The notes beneath the pieces were generated by a model, which saw only the letters and a program-made list of their open reading frames with translations, was not told where the DNA came from and did not search any database. Below, in pieces: positions 10,232-17,958 of a stretch of 64,000 nt of DNA. A program made the position numbers and the translations under genes. Source of the stretch: Vogesella sp. XCS3 (GTDB lineage Bacteria > Pseudomonadota > Gammaproteobacteria > Burkholderiales > Chromobacteriaceae); the NCBI RefSeq assembly GCF_020616155.1, contig NZ_CP085530.1:1927001-1991000 (forward strand), read 5' to 3'. How positions within the stretch are numbered: position 1 is the stretch's first letter; each line of letters starts with the position of its first letter.

Positions 10232-10259
10232 AAAAAAGCCACCCGAAGGTGGCTTTTTT
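10232..10259 (-). terminator. terminator of the tRNA operon (repeated sequence)
   Basis: A-run, GCCACC, CGAA tetraloop, GGTGGC, T-run: a symmetric bidirectional hairpin nine bases before the 3' end of tRNA-Glu. A 28-base stretch covering it (ACGCAAAAAAGCCACC onward) recurs identically beyond rhlE near 17915. Confidence 0.85.
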
Positions 10260-10267
10260 ACTGAAAC

Positions 10268-10343
10268 TGGCGTCCCCACGGGGATTCGAACCCCGGTTAC
10301 CGCCGTGAAAGGGCGATGTCCTAGGCCTCTAGACGATGGGGAC
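10268..10343 (-). tRNA. tRNA-Glu (anticodon TTC)
   Basis: The minus strand reads GTCCCCATCGTCTAGAGG onward, with anticodon loop CTTTCAC, the T-arm GGTTCGAATCC and acceptor strand TGGGGAC followed by an encoded GCCA end. All four arms fold and the length is 76 bases. It is the last of three tRNAs transcribed together. Confidence 0.96.
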
Positions 10344-10347
10344 CTAG

Positions 10348-10424
10348 TGGCGCACCCGGAGCGATTCGAACGCCCGACCCTTTGGTTCGTAGCCAAATAC
10401 TCTATCCAACTGAGCTACGGGTGC
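10348..10424 (-). tRNA. tRNA-Arg (anticodon ACG)
   Basis: The minus strand reads GCACCCGTAGCTCAGTTGG onward. The anticodon stem TTTGG/CCAAA encloses CTACGAA, giving ACG, whose A34 is normally converted to inosine. The T-arm contains GTTCGAATC and CCA is encoded. Length is 77 bases, four bases from tRNA-Glu. Confidence 0.95.
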
Positions 10425-10430
10425 GCTGTG

Positions 10431-10524
10431 TGGCGGAGAAAGAGGGATTCGAACCCTCGATACAGGTTTAAGCCCGTATGCTTCCTTAGCAGGGAAGTGC
10501 CTTCGACCTCTCGGCCATTTCTCC
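10431..10524 (-). tRNA. tRNA-Ser (anticodon GCT)
   Basis: The minus strand reads GGAGAAATGGCCGAGAGG onward. The anticodon stem TTCCC/GGGAA encloses TGCTAAG. A long variable arm typical of class II serine tRNAs follows, then GGTTCGAATCC and an encoded CCA. Length is 94 bases. It is the first gene of the tRNA cluster. Confidence 0.96.
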
Positions 10525-10538
10525 GTCAACAGAACGCC

Positions 10539-10567
10539 ATATTAATTAACACTTAGCGTTCTGTCAA
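10539..10567 (-). promoter_or_regulatory. sigma-70 promoter of the tRNA operon, within an inverted repeat
   Basis: On the minus strand there is a perfect -35 TTGACA (10562-10567), a 17-base spacer and a -10 like TAATAT (10539-10544), placing the start about 7-10 bases before tRNA-Ser. The 8-bp inverted repeat CAGAACGC (10530-10537) and GCGTTCTG (10556-10563) flanks the -10 region and could be an operator or chance. Confidence 0.7.
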
Positions 10568-10589
10568 CCACTACTTGCAATAATTTTGC

Positions 10590-11816
10590 CTATGCAGGCT
10601 GATCCAGACCAAACACCTTGTGCAGCACGCGTACGGCCAGCTCCAGGTACTTCTCGTCGATCAGTACCGACACCTTGATTTCGGAGGTAGAGATCATCTG
10701 GATATTGATGCCCTCTTCCGCCAGGGTGCGGAACATGGTGGAAGCCACACCGCAGTGCGAACGCATGCCTACGCCGACGATGGACACTTTGGCTACCTTG
10801 TCGTCGGAGTCGATCTTGCCGGCGCCGATGTGGGTCTGCACATCACGCAGGATAGCCAGTGCCTGCTGGTATTCTCCGCGCGGCACGGTAAAGGAGAAGT
10901 CGGTGGTACCGTTCTCGCCAACATTCTGGATGATCATGTCCACTTCGATGTTGGCATCGGCGATCGGGCCCAGAATCTGGTAAGCGATGCCCGGCTTGTC
11001 CGGTACGCCTTTTACGTTGATGCGTGCTTCGTTACGGTCAAACGCAATACCTGCCACTACGGCCTTTTCCATGTTCTCATCTTCCTCAAACGTAATCAGT
11101 GTGCCTTCGCCCTCGTCTTCAAAGCTGGAGAGCACGCGCAGGCGTACTTTGTATTTGCCGGCAAACTCGACAGAGCGGATCTGCAGAATCTTGGAGCCCA
11201 GGCTAGCCATCTCGATCATCTCCTCAAAGGTGATGGTCTTCAGGCGGCGGGCTTCCGGTACCACGCGCGGGTCGGTGGTATACACGCCATCCACATCGGT
11301 ATAGATCTGGCACTCATCCGCCTTCAGCGCCGCAGCCATGGCCACGGCCGAGGTGTCGGAACCGCCACGGCCCAGCGTGGTGATATTGCCGTCTTCGTCC
11401 AGACCCTGGAAACCGGCCACGACAACCACGCGGCCAGCGTTCAGGTCGGCGCGCATGGCTGCTTCGTCGATGGACTGGATGCGGGCCTTGGTGTGGGCAC
11501 TATCGGTCACCACACGCACCTGCCAGCCGCAGTAGCTCTTGGCATTCACGCCGATTTCTTTCAGCGCCATGGCCAACAGGCCGATGGTGACTTGCTCGCC
11601 GGTAGAAATCACCACGTCGAGCTCGCGTGGGTCCGGGTACTCTTGCAGCTCTTTAGCCAGGGCGATCAGGCGGTTGGTTTCACCACTCATGGCCGAAACC
11701 ACCACCACTACATCATGTCCCTGGGCTTTCCATTTGGCGACACGGCGGGCCACGTTCTTGATGCGCTCAGGGGAGCCCATCGAGGTACCGCCGTACTTTT
11801 GTACGATAAGTGCCAT
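10590..11816 (-). CDS. lysC: aspartokinase
   Basis: A 408-residue aspartate kinase, the first step from aspartate to lysine, threonine and methionine. The N-terminal amino-acid kinase domain begins [14 protein letters not shown] and contains [19 protein letters not shown] and [16 protein letters not shown]. Two ACT domains in the C-terminal ~140 residues ([17 protein letters not shown] and [15 protein letters not shown]) imply feedback control by lysine and/or threonine. It is monofunctional and separate from the hom-thrC operon at 24-27 kb. I saw no lysine riboswitch in the 264-base upstream region; the gene follows the tRNA cluster on the same strand but has its own upstream region. Confidence 0.96.
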   Translation of the reverse strand: MALIVQKYGGTSMGSPERIKNVARRVAKWKAQGHDVVVVVSAMSGETNRLIALAKELQEYPDPRELDVVISTGEQVTIGLLAMALKEIGVNAKSYCGWQVRVVTDSAHTKARIQSIDEAAMRADLNAGRVVVVAGFQGLDEDGNITTLGRGGSDTSAVAMAAALKADECQIYTDVDGVYTTDPRVVPEARRLKTITFEEMIEMASLGSKILQIRSVEFAGKYKVRLRVLSSFEDEGEGTLITFEEDENMEKAVVAGIAFDRNEARINVKGVPDKPGIAYQILGPIADANIEVDMIIQNVGENGTTDFSFTVPRGEYQQALAILRDVQTHIGAGKIDSDDKVAKVSIVGVGMRSHCGVASTMFRTLAEEGINIQMISTSEIKVSVLIDEKYLELAVRVLHKVFGLDQPA

Positions 11817-12080
11817 GTTTTATTTTCTTGAATAGGGTTGGGATGTCGGACAATGATTCTGTCCCGATACACCCCCTTATGGCAAGGCACTTGTAGCGCA
11901 TTTGGCCTGCTTTTTTGCTGCCATGCGTCATGAATAGGCCAACTGTTCAATGGATACAAAATACCATTGAAAAGCAGCAGCAACTGTACGCATCATTTGA
12001 CAGACTTATGCGGCCAACTAGCATGGTAAGAGAAGCAGCCAAAAGATAAACACAGCCGCACCAGGCAGACGGGGCAGACC

Positions 12081-12449
12081 ATGAAACACATTATCCTGGT
12101 GGTAGACGATTCGCCGGTACTCAGACAGATCTCTTTCGAAACACTCAGCGAGGCCGGTTATAAGGTAGTGCAGGCAGAAAATGGCAAAGCAGGCTTGCTA
12201 CAGCTGGATAAATACACCCCGTCGCTGATCATCAGCGACCTGAATATGCCCGAGATGAACGGGCTGGAATTCATCCGCACACTGCGCCAGCGCCCGCCAC
12301 TGGCGCAAACACCGGTCATCATGGTTACCACCGAGCTTAGCGACAGCATGAAAGCCGCCGGCCGCGCCGCCGGGGCAACCGCGTGGCTCACCAAACCACT
12401 GCAACCCCCGCTGTTGCTCAAGGCAGTGAATGCCCTGCTGCACCAATAA
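12081..12449 (+). CDS. single-domain CheY-like response regulator
   Basis: A 122-residue receiver domain with no output domain. The acidic pocket Asp9-Asp10, the phosphorylation site Asp53 in ISDLNMPEMNG, Thr83/84 and Lys105 (LTKPLQPP) are all present, so it should accept phosphate from a histidine kinase. Most such proteins bind another protein, such as a flagellar motor or a kinase. No chemotaxis operon is adjacent, so its partner is unknown; the chemoreceptor at 6.4 kb is a weak candidate for the same pathway. GGGGCAG precedes the ATG by a few bases. An exact copy of the TGCGGCCAAC repeat lies 72 bases upstream. Confidence 0.92.
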   Translation: MKHIILVVDDSPVLRQISFETLSEAGYKVVQAENGKAGLLQLDKYTPSLIISDLNMPEMNGLEFIRTLRQRPPLAQTPVIMVTTELSDSMKAAGRAAGATAWLTKPLQPPLLLKAVNALLHQ

Positions 12450-12490
12450 GCTCGGGCAGCCCGGCCGCAGCGCCAGCTATCAGATAAACA

Positions 12491-13480
12491 TCAGGCCGGC
12501 ATAGACCACAAAGGCGGCTGTTTCATGGCTTCCAGCTGCTGCTCCAGCTCGGTGATGCGCTCCAACCAGTAGTGTTCACTACCAAACCACGGGAAGGCGG
12601 CCGGGAAGGCCGGGTCTGCCCAACGTGCCGACAGCCAGGCACAGTAATGCAGCAAACGCAGGCTGCGCAGCGGCTCGATCAGCCGCAGCTCGCGGTAATC
12701 CAGATCACAAAACTCCTCGTAGCCGGCCAGAATCGCGGCCAACTGCGCCGACTGCTGCTCGCGCTCGCCGCTAAGCAACATCCAGATATCCTGGATAGCC
12801 GGCGCCATGCGGCTGTCGTCCAGGTCAACAAAGTGCGGGCCGTCAGGCGTCCACATCACATTACCGGCGTGACAGTCGCCATGGGTACGCAGCAGGGTCA
12901 GCGCAGGCAAGCTGGCAAAGGCCGCCTCGGCCATGCCGATGACCGCCTGCGCTACCTGGCCAAAGCGCGCGGCCAGATGTTTGGGCAGATGTCCGCCTGT
13001 TTCGATAATACGCAAGGCATCGTGGCCAAAGGTTTGCACCGTGAGCGCCGGGCGCGTGAGGTAAGCCTGGCTGCGGCCAATAGCATGAATGCGCCCCAAA
13101 AACCGCCCCAGCCACTCCAGCGTGGCCTCGTCTTCCAGCTCGGGCGCACGGCCGCCGCGCCGGGGAAACAGGGCAAAGCGAAAGCCCTGCCATTGCAATA
13201 GTGTCTGGCCGGCAAACGCCAGCGGCGCCACTACCGGGATTTCGGCGTCTTGCAACTGGCTGGCAAAGGTGTGCTCTTCCAGAATCTGGGCGTCCTGCCA
13301 GCGTCCTGGCCGGTAAAACTTGGCAATCAGCAGCGGGCCGTCTTCCATGCCCACCTGATAGACACGGTTTTCATAGCTGTTCAGTGCCAGCATGCGGCCA
13401 TCGCAGCGCAAGCCGGTACTTTCCACGGCGTCCAGCATCAGGTCGGGGGTCAGCGCGGTATAAGGGTGTAGGGTATCCAT
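12491..13480 (-). CDS. srkA: stress-response Ser/Thr kinase (RdoA/YihE family)
   Basis: A 329-residue kinase of the APH-like fold, the same length as E. coli SrkA, which phosphorylates proteins on Ser/Thr and counteracts stress-induced cell death. The family start MDTLHPYTALTPDLML, the nucleotide-binding LNSYENRVYQVG, the catalytic HGDCHAGNVMW and the metal-binding FVDLDDSRMAPAIQDIWML are intact. The frame is open upstream to 13540, but homology and the family start support the ATG at 13480. In many relatives this gene precedes dsbA; here no such neighbour exists. Confidence 0.9.
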   Translation of the reverse strand: MDTLHPYTALTPDLMLDAVESTGLRCDGRMLALNSYENRVYQVGMEDGPLLIAKFYRPGRWQDAQILEEHTFASQLQDAEIPVVAPLAFAGQTLLQWQGFRFALFPRRGGRAPELEDEATLEWLGRFLGRIHAIGRSQAYLTRPALTVQTFGHDALRIIETGGHLPKHLAARFGQVAQAVIGMAEAAFASLPALTLLRTHGDCHAGNVMWTPDGPHFVDLDDSRMAPAIQDIWMLLSGEREQQSAQLAAILAGYEEFCDLDYRELRLIEPLRSLRLLHYCAWLSARWADPAFPAAFPWFGSEHYWLERITELEQQLEAMKQPPLWSMPA

Positions 13481-13556
13481 GCCCCGCATTATGCGCGCAG
13501 CGCACGGCCTGCGGCCAACCTTTGCAGTCGCCGCCGTCAAGGCTTACCATCGTGGC

Positions 13557-14123
13557 ATGAGCCTATCCTTTACCTACTTCGAAGCCGAAGACCGCCTGCT
13601 GGTATTGATCCAGCCCGGCGGCCACCAGCTATGGCTGACACGCTACCTTACCCAGTCCATCCTGCGCGATATTGCCGCCCTGTTTGCCCGCGCCGTGCCG
13701 GGCGAAGGCATACCCGGAGCCGGCAGCAGCGAACAGCGCATTGCGCTGGAGCACCGTATGGCCATGAACGAAGAAGATCTGGCAGACCAGCCTGGCATGG
13801 GCGGCGGCATGAAGTTTGCACAGAACTCCCCGACACTCCCCGCCAGCGGTAGCGTGCCGGTATGCACCGGGCTGGATGCGCAGGCAGGCAGCGACTACGC
13901 CAGCATCAGCTTTACCGTCGGGCAGCAAAACATCAATATGCGACAAAACCGCCCTGGCTTTCACCGTTTCCTGCGCACCCTGGCACTATGCGCGGAAAAG
14001 GCCGGGTGGCACATTCAGGATGTCCCGCCGTGGCTGACGCAAAGCCTGCTGGCCGACCTGTTAAGCACGCTACCACCGCTGGACGAGCCGGATGCCAGCC
14101 ACGACAGCGGCCAGCAGCCTTAA
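13557..14123 (+). CDS. hypothetical protein, no recognised domain
   Basis: A 188-residue soluble protein I do not recognise. There is no signal peptide or membrane segment. Its N-terminal half begins SLSFTYFEAEDRLLVL and has mixed beta-like character; the middle is Gly/Met-rich (MGGGMKF) and a helical C-terminal part contains RPGFHRFLRTLALCAEKAGW. It is divergent from srkA, with an exact TGCGGCCAAC repeat in the 76-base spacer, and lies 49 bases before the CDF transporter, so they may be co-transcribed. The frame is open to 13479, but the ATG at 13557 avoids overlap with srkA. Codon use looks like that of its neighbours, so I consider it a real gene. Confidence 0.65.
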   Translation: MSLSFTYFEAEDRLLVLIQPGGHQLWLTRYLTQSILRDIAALFARAVPGEGIPGAGSSEQRIALEHRMAMNEEDLADQPGMGGGMKFAQNSPTLPASGSVPVCTGLDAQAGSDYASISFTVGQQNINMRQNRPGFHRFLRTLALCAEKAGWHIQDVPPWLTQSLLADLLSTLPPLDEPDASHDSGQQP

Positions 14124-14172
14124 GCTTGCCATCAGCCATCTACATCACACTGCTGCTTTTTGCGACGATACC

Positions 14173-15051
14173 ATGACCAGCCCAACCCACAGCCCGCAAC
14201 ACCACGCCGCCCAACGTAGCCTGTGGGTCAGCGTAGCGGTCAATATCGTGCTGACCATCGCCCAGCTGCTCGCCGGCGTATGGGCTGGCTCGCAGGCGCT
14301 GGTGGCTGATGCACTGCACTCGCTGTCCGACCTGCTGGCAGACTTTGTCGCGCTGCTGGCGCGCAAACACAGCAGCAAGGCACCGGACCACGACCACCAG
14401 TACGGCCACTACCGCTACGAAACTGCCGCCTCGCTGGTATTGGGCACCCTGCTGTTGGCCGCAGGTTGCAGCATGCTATGGGGCGCCGGCAACAAGATCA
14501 TCAGCCATACGGCGCTGTCGCCCGTCCACCCGCTGGCACTGTACGTCGCGCTGTTTACCCTGGTTTCAAAAGAGAGCCTGTTCCGCTACATGCTGGCGGT
14601 AGCTACCCGCGTGAAATCCAGCATGCTGGTGGCTAACGCCTGGCACGCACGGGCGGATGCTGCGTCCTCGCTAGTGGTGGCAGTCGGTATTGGCGGTAAC
14701 CTGCTGGGCTACACTTGGCTGGACCCGTTGGCCGCCGCATTGGTTGGCTTCATGGTTGGCCGCACCGGCTGGCAGTTTGCCTGGGACGCCCTGCACGACC
14801 TGATGGACCGTGCTGCCGACGACGATACGGTAGCTGCGATCCAGCAAGCGCTACTGGAAACCCCCGGCGTACAAGGCATACACGACCTGCGCACCCGCCG
14901 CCTGGGCGACCATGTCCAGGTAGACGTACATCTGGAGATAGACGGTAAGCTCAGCGTGCGCGAGGGGCACGATATCGCGGCCAATGCACGCCAGCGCGTC
15001 GTAGCCAGCCACCCCGTACTGGACGTGATGACCCACATCGACCCGGTATAG
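14173..15051 (+). CDS. cation diffusion facilitator family metal exporter
   Basis: A 292-residue inner-membrane metal/proton antiporter of the CDF family (FieF/ZitB type), expected to remove divalent metal such as Fe, Zn or Co from the cytoplasm. Six membrane helices are predicted. The metal-site segment on helix 2 (DALHSLSDLLADFVALLARK), a His/Asp-rich loop (DHDHQYGHYRYE) and a second site on helix 5 (ANAWHARADAASS) are visible. The C-terminal cytoplasmic domain ends RVVASHPVLDVMTHIDPV. The substrate cannot be told from sequence. The frame is open to 14092, but MTSPTHSPQHH is taken as the start. Confidence 0.88.
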   Translation: MTSPTHSPQHHAAQRSLWVSVAVNIVLTIAQLLAGVWAGSQALVADALHSLSDLLADFVALLARKHSSKAPDHDHQYGHYRYETAASLVLGTLLLAAGCSMLWGAGNKIISHTALSPVHPLALYVALFTLVSKESLFRYMLAVATRVKSSMLVANAWHARADAASSLVVAVGIGGNLLGYTWLDPLAAALVGFMVGRTGWQFAWDALHDLMDRAADDDTVAAIQQALLETPGVQGIHDLRTRRLGDHVQVDVHLEIDGKLSVREGHDIAANARQRVVASHPVLDVMTHIDPV

Positions 15052-15150
15052 CGCTGGCGCAAGGGTAAATCCGCATTGGCATCCGGCGCAGGTGGGGCTT
15101 TAATCAGGACAAGCCCTAGCGGGCATTGCGCCGGAGAACTGCACACCGCC

Positions 15151-15906
15151 ATGAAAGTCGCCCTTTTCATACCCTGTTTTGTCAACGAACTGTACCCGCA
15201 CGTAGCCATGGCTACTGCCGAGCTGCTGGAAGGCTACGGCGTAGACGTACACTACCCGCTGGCCCAGTCCTGTTGCGGCCAACCTTTAAGCAATAACGGC
15301 GACAGCCACGGCGCCTGCGATGCAGCGCACCGTTTCACCGGCATTTTCAAAGACTACGACTACGTGGTGTCACCGTCCGGCAGCTGTACAGCGCACGTCA
15401 AGCACCACTACCCGTGGTATATCGCCGACAACGCCGACTACCAGGCGCTGCAGCCGCGCATCTACGAGATCGTGGAGTTTCTGCAAGACGTGCTGAAGGT
15501 GGAAAAGCTGCCCAAGCCGGTGTACTTCCCGCATACCGTGTCCATCCACCAGAGCTGCCACGGCCTGCGCGAGCTGGGCCACGCCGCGCCGTCCGAGCTG
15601 ATGATCCCCTACCACTCGCGGCTAGAACGCATCCTGCAGCTGGTAGACGGCATCGAGGTCAAGCAGCCGGAACGCCGTGACGAATGCTGCGGCTTTGGCG
15701 GCACCTTCAGTGTGGACGAGCCGGAAGTGTCGGTGGCCATGGGCGAAGACCGCGTAGCACAACACGAAGCCACCGGAGCGCAGTTCATCGTCGGCGCCGA
15801 CCCGTCGTGCCTGATGCACATGGGCGGCATCATCCGCCACCGCTGCCGCCCGATCCGCCCGCTGCACATCGTGGAAATCCTCACCGGTCGCGGGGGCGCA
15901 GCATGA
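15151..15906 (+). CDS. lutA: L-lactate oxidation complex subunit LutA (YkgE)
   Basis: A 251-residue protein with two cysteine-rich CCG domains (SCCGQPLSNNG and ECCGFGGTFSVDEPEVS), which hold iron-sulphur centres in this family. With LutB and LutC it forms the L-lactate dehydrogenase complex that lets cells grow on lactate. The start MKVALFIPCFVNELYP matches the family; the frame is open upstream but without homology. It is the first gene of a tight operon: its stop overlaps the lutB start by four bases (ATGA). Confidence 0.93.
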   Translation: MKVALFIPCFVNELYPHVAMATAELLEGYGVDVHYPLAQSCCGQPLSNNGDSHGACDAAHRFTGIFKDYDYVVSPSGSCTAHVKHHYPWYIADNADYQALQPRIYEIVEFLQDVLKVEKLPKPVYFPHTVSIHQSCHGLRELGHAAPSELMIPYHSRLERILQLVDGIEVKQPERRDECCGFGGTFSVDEPEVSVAMGEDRVAQHEATGAQFIVGADPSCLMHMGGIIRHRCRPIRPLHIVEILTGRGGAA

Positions 15907-17285
15907 AAAACGATAATATCCACCACGCCGAAGCCGCCGCCGCTTTCCTGCAAGACCGCGAACAGGCGCGCTGGCACGACAGCGCCATCTGGTGGGTACG
16001 CCAGAAGCGCGACATGCAGGCCAAGCAGCTGCCGGAATGGGAACAACTGCGTGCACTGGCGCAGCAGATCAAGGCGCACACGCTGTCGCGGCTGGACGAC
16101 TACCTGCAGCAGTTCCAGGCCAACGCCGAGAAAAACGGCGTCACCGTGCACTGGGCGGCCGACGCTGACGAGCACAACCGCATCGTGCACGGCATTCTGG
16201 CCGCCGGGGGCGTGAAGAAGCTGGTGAAGTCCAAGTCCATGCTCACCGAAGAGTGCGGGCTAAACCCCTATCTGGAGCAGCACGGCATCGAGGTAATCGA
16301 TACCGACCTGGGCGAGCGCATCGTGCAGCTGCGGCAAGAGCCGCCCAGCCACATCGTGATGCCGGCCATCCACCTGAAAAAAGAACAGATCTCCGAGCTG
16401 TTCCACCGCGAGCTGGGCACCGAGGCGGGCAATAACGACCCCACCTACCTCACCCACGCCGCGCGCGCCAACCTGCGCGAGCATTTCCTCACCGCCGACG
16501 CCGGCCTGACCGGCGTGAACTTCGCCATCGCCGAAACCGGTGGCGTGGTGGTGTGTACCAACGAAGGCAACGCCGACCTCGGCACCGCGCTGCCGCCTAT
16601 CCACATCGCCAGCATGGGCCTGGAAAAAATCATTCCGCGGCTGGAACACCTGGGCGTGTTCACACGCCTGCTGGCGCGCTCGGCCATCGGCTCACCGATT
16701 ACCACCTACACCTCGCACTTCCACCGCGCCCGCCCCGGTGGCCAGATGCACATCGTGATCGTGGACAACGGCCGCAGCGACATCCTGGGCAACGACGACT
16801 TCTACCAGAGCCTACGCTGCATCCGCTGCGGCGCCTGCATGAACACCTGCCCGGTGTACCGCCGCAGTACCGGCCACAGCTACAGCTACATCATTCCCGG
16901 CCCCATCGGTTCTACCCTGGGCCCCAGCCGCGACATCAAAAAGCACGGCAGCATGGCATTTGCCTGTACCACTTGCGGCTCATGCAGCAATGTGTGCCCG
17001 GTAAAAATCAACCTGCACGAGCAACTGGTGTTGCAGCGCAAGCGCGCCTTCGACGCCGGCACGCTGAAGCCGGCCAAGAAAATGGGCCTGCTGGCGATGC
17101 GCTTCCTCACCCAGCACCCGTCGCTGATGGACGCCGGCGGCAAGGTGATGCGCAAAGTGGTACCCATCGTGCCGGAGAACCTCACCCGCCATAGTGCATG
17201 GTCGCGCCCCGGCCGTGCGCTGCCGGAAATGCCGGAACAAAGCTTCAAGGAAATGTGGCAAGCCCGTCAGGAGAAAAAGTCATGA
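15903..17285 (+). CDS. lutB: L-lactate oxidation iron-sulphur protein LutB (YkgF)
   Basis: A 460-residue subunit of the lactate oxidation complex. The N-terminal LUD domain (for example SKSMLTEECGLNPYLE and IAETGGVVVCTNEGNAD) is followed by two 4Fe-4S ferredoxin motifs, CIRCGACMNTCPVYRR and CTTCGSCSNVCPVKINLHEQ, and a C-terminal DUF3390 segment. It likely passes electrons from lactate towards the respiratory chain. It overlaps lutA and lutC by four bases at both ends, so the three are translationally coupled. The start MKNDNIHHAEAAAAFL is fixed by the ATGA overlap. Confidence 0.94.
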   Translation: MKNDNIHHAEAAAAFLQDREQARWHDSAIWWVRQKRDMQAKQLPEWEQLRALAQQIKAHTLSRLDDYLQQFQANAEKNGVTVHWAADADEHNRIVHGILAAGGVKKLVKSKSMLTEECGLNPYLEQHGIEVIDTDLGERIVQLRQEPPSHIVMPAIHLKKEQISELFHRELGTEAGNNDPTYLTHAARANLREHFLTADAGLTGVNFAIAETGGVVVCTNEGNADLGTALPPIHIASMGLEKIIPRLEHLGVFTRLLARSAIGSPITTYTSHFHRARPGGQMHIVIVDNGRSDILGNDDFYQSLRCIRCGACMNTCPVYRRSTGHSYSYIIPGPIGSTLGPSRDIKKHGSMAFACTTCGSCSNVCPVKINLHEQLVLQRKRAFDAGTLKPAKKMGLLAMRFLTQHPSLMDAGGKVMRKVVPIVPENLTRHSAWSRPGRALPEMPEQSFKEMWQARQEKKS

Positions 17286-17848
17286 GCAGCCGAGAACAGA
17301 TCCTGGCGCGGCTGCGCCAGAACCGCCCGCAAGGCCCGGCGCTGCCGGACATCGACGCGGTGCCGTTCATCACCTTTGACGACAAGTTCGACGCCTTCCG
17401 CACCCTGGTACGCAACCTGGGCGGCGACGCCGTACAGCTGGCCGACGGCGACAGCGTGCAAAGCGTGGTGCACCAACGTTGGCCGCAACACGGCCGCCTG
17501 GTAGACCTGACGGCAGAAAGCCACGAAGAAAGCCCCAGCCCGCACGCCTGGCACGACGTGGACGTGGCCGTCGTACCCGGCGAGCTGGCAGTGGCCGAAA
17601 GCGCCGCGGTATGGGTCAGCCACGCCAACAACCAGTGGCGCTCGATCTACTTCCTGACCCAGAAGCTGGTGCTGGTGGTGCCGCGCGACGCCATTGTGGA
17701 TACCATGCGTGACGCCTACCGCCGCATTGCCATCCGCGAGCAGGGCTTTGGCGGCTTCATCAGCGGCAGCTCGCGCACGGCCGATATCGAACAAAGCCTG
17801 GTGATGGGCGCACACGGCGCCATGGCCGCGCTGGTGATCTTTGTCTGA
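17282..17848 (+). CDS. lutC: lactate utilization protein LutC (YkgG)
   Basis: A 188-residue LUD-domain protein and the third subunit of the lactate oxidation operon. It begins MSSREQILARLRQNRP and carries the family segments VAESAAVWVSHANNQWRSIY, VLVVPRDAIVDTMRDAYRR and FGGFISGSSRTADIEQSLVMG. The start overlaps the lutB stop (ATGA). No lactate permease (lctP) or LutR-type regulator lies on either side, so uptake and control must be encoded elsewhere. A strong terminator ends the operon. Confidence 0.94.
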   Translation: MSSREQILARLRQNRPQGPALPDIDAVPFITFDDKFDAFRTLVRNLGGDAVQLADGDSVQSVVHQRWPQHGRLVDLTAESHEESPSPHAWHDVDVAVVPGELAVAESAAVWVSHANNQWRSIYFLTQKLVLVVPRDAIVDTMRDAYRRIAIREQGFGGFISGSSRTADIEQSLVMGAHGAMAALVIFV

Positions 17849-17868
17849 TTGCAGTTGTTGCTTCTTTT

Positions 17869-17893
17869 AGCGGCCCGTGTGGCCGCTTTTTTT
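17869..17893 (+). terminator. terminator of the lutABC operon
   Basis: The 7-bp stem AGCGGCC/GGCCGCT with loop CGTGT is followed by at least six Ts. It lies 21 bases past the lutC stop and runs directly into an inverted pair of the TGCGGCCAAC repeat. Confidence 0.85.
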
Positions 17894-17912
17894 GCGGCCA
17901 ACGTTGGCCGCA
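17893..17912. repeat. perfect inverted pair of the TGCGGCCAAC repeat
   Basis: TGCGGCCAAC is followed with no spacer by its complement GTTGGCCGCA, giving a 20-bp perfect palindrome between the convergent lutC and rhlE genes. Head-to-head uptake-sequence pairs at gene ends are typical of Neisseria and Haemophilus. Confidence 0.9.
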
Positions 17913-17917
17913 GACGC

Positions 17918-17941
17918 AAAAAAGCCACCCGAAGGTGGCTT
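17918..17941 (-). terminator. terminator of rhlE (same 28-bp sequence as at 10232)
   Basis: On the minus strand GCCACC, loop TTCG, GGTGGC, then six Ts, 17 bases past the rhlE stop. The sequence is identical to the tRNA-operon terminator, including four flanking bases on one side. Confidence 0.85.
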
Positions 17942-17958
17942 GTATATTGAGCGGCAGC

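Noticed and set aside
10100..10600. Integration scar or mobile element at the tRNA cluster
   Set aside because: All three tRNAs are complete, no duplicated tRNA 3' end or integrase gene is present, and both flanks are core genes.
11817..12080. Lysine riboswitch or leader peptide upstream of lysC
   Set aside because: No conserved riboswitch core or stable terminator hairpin was visible in this 264-base region.
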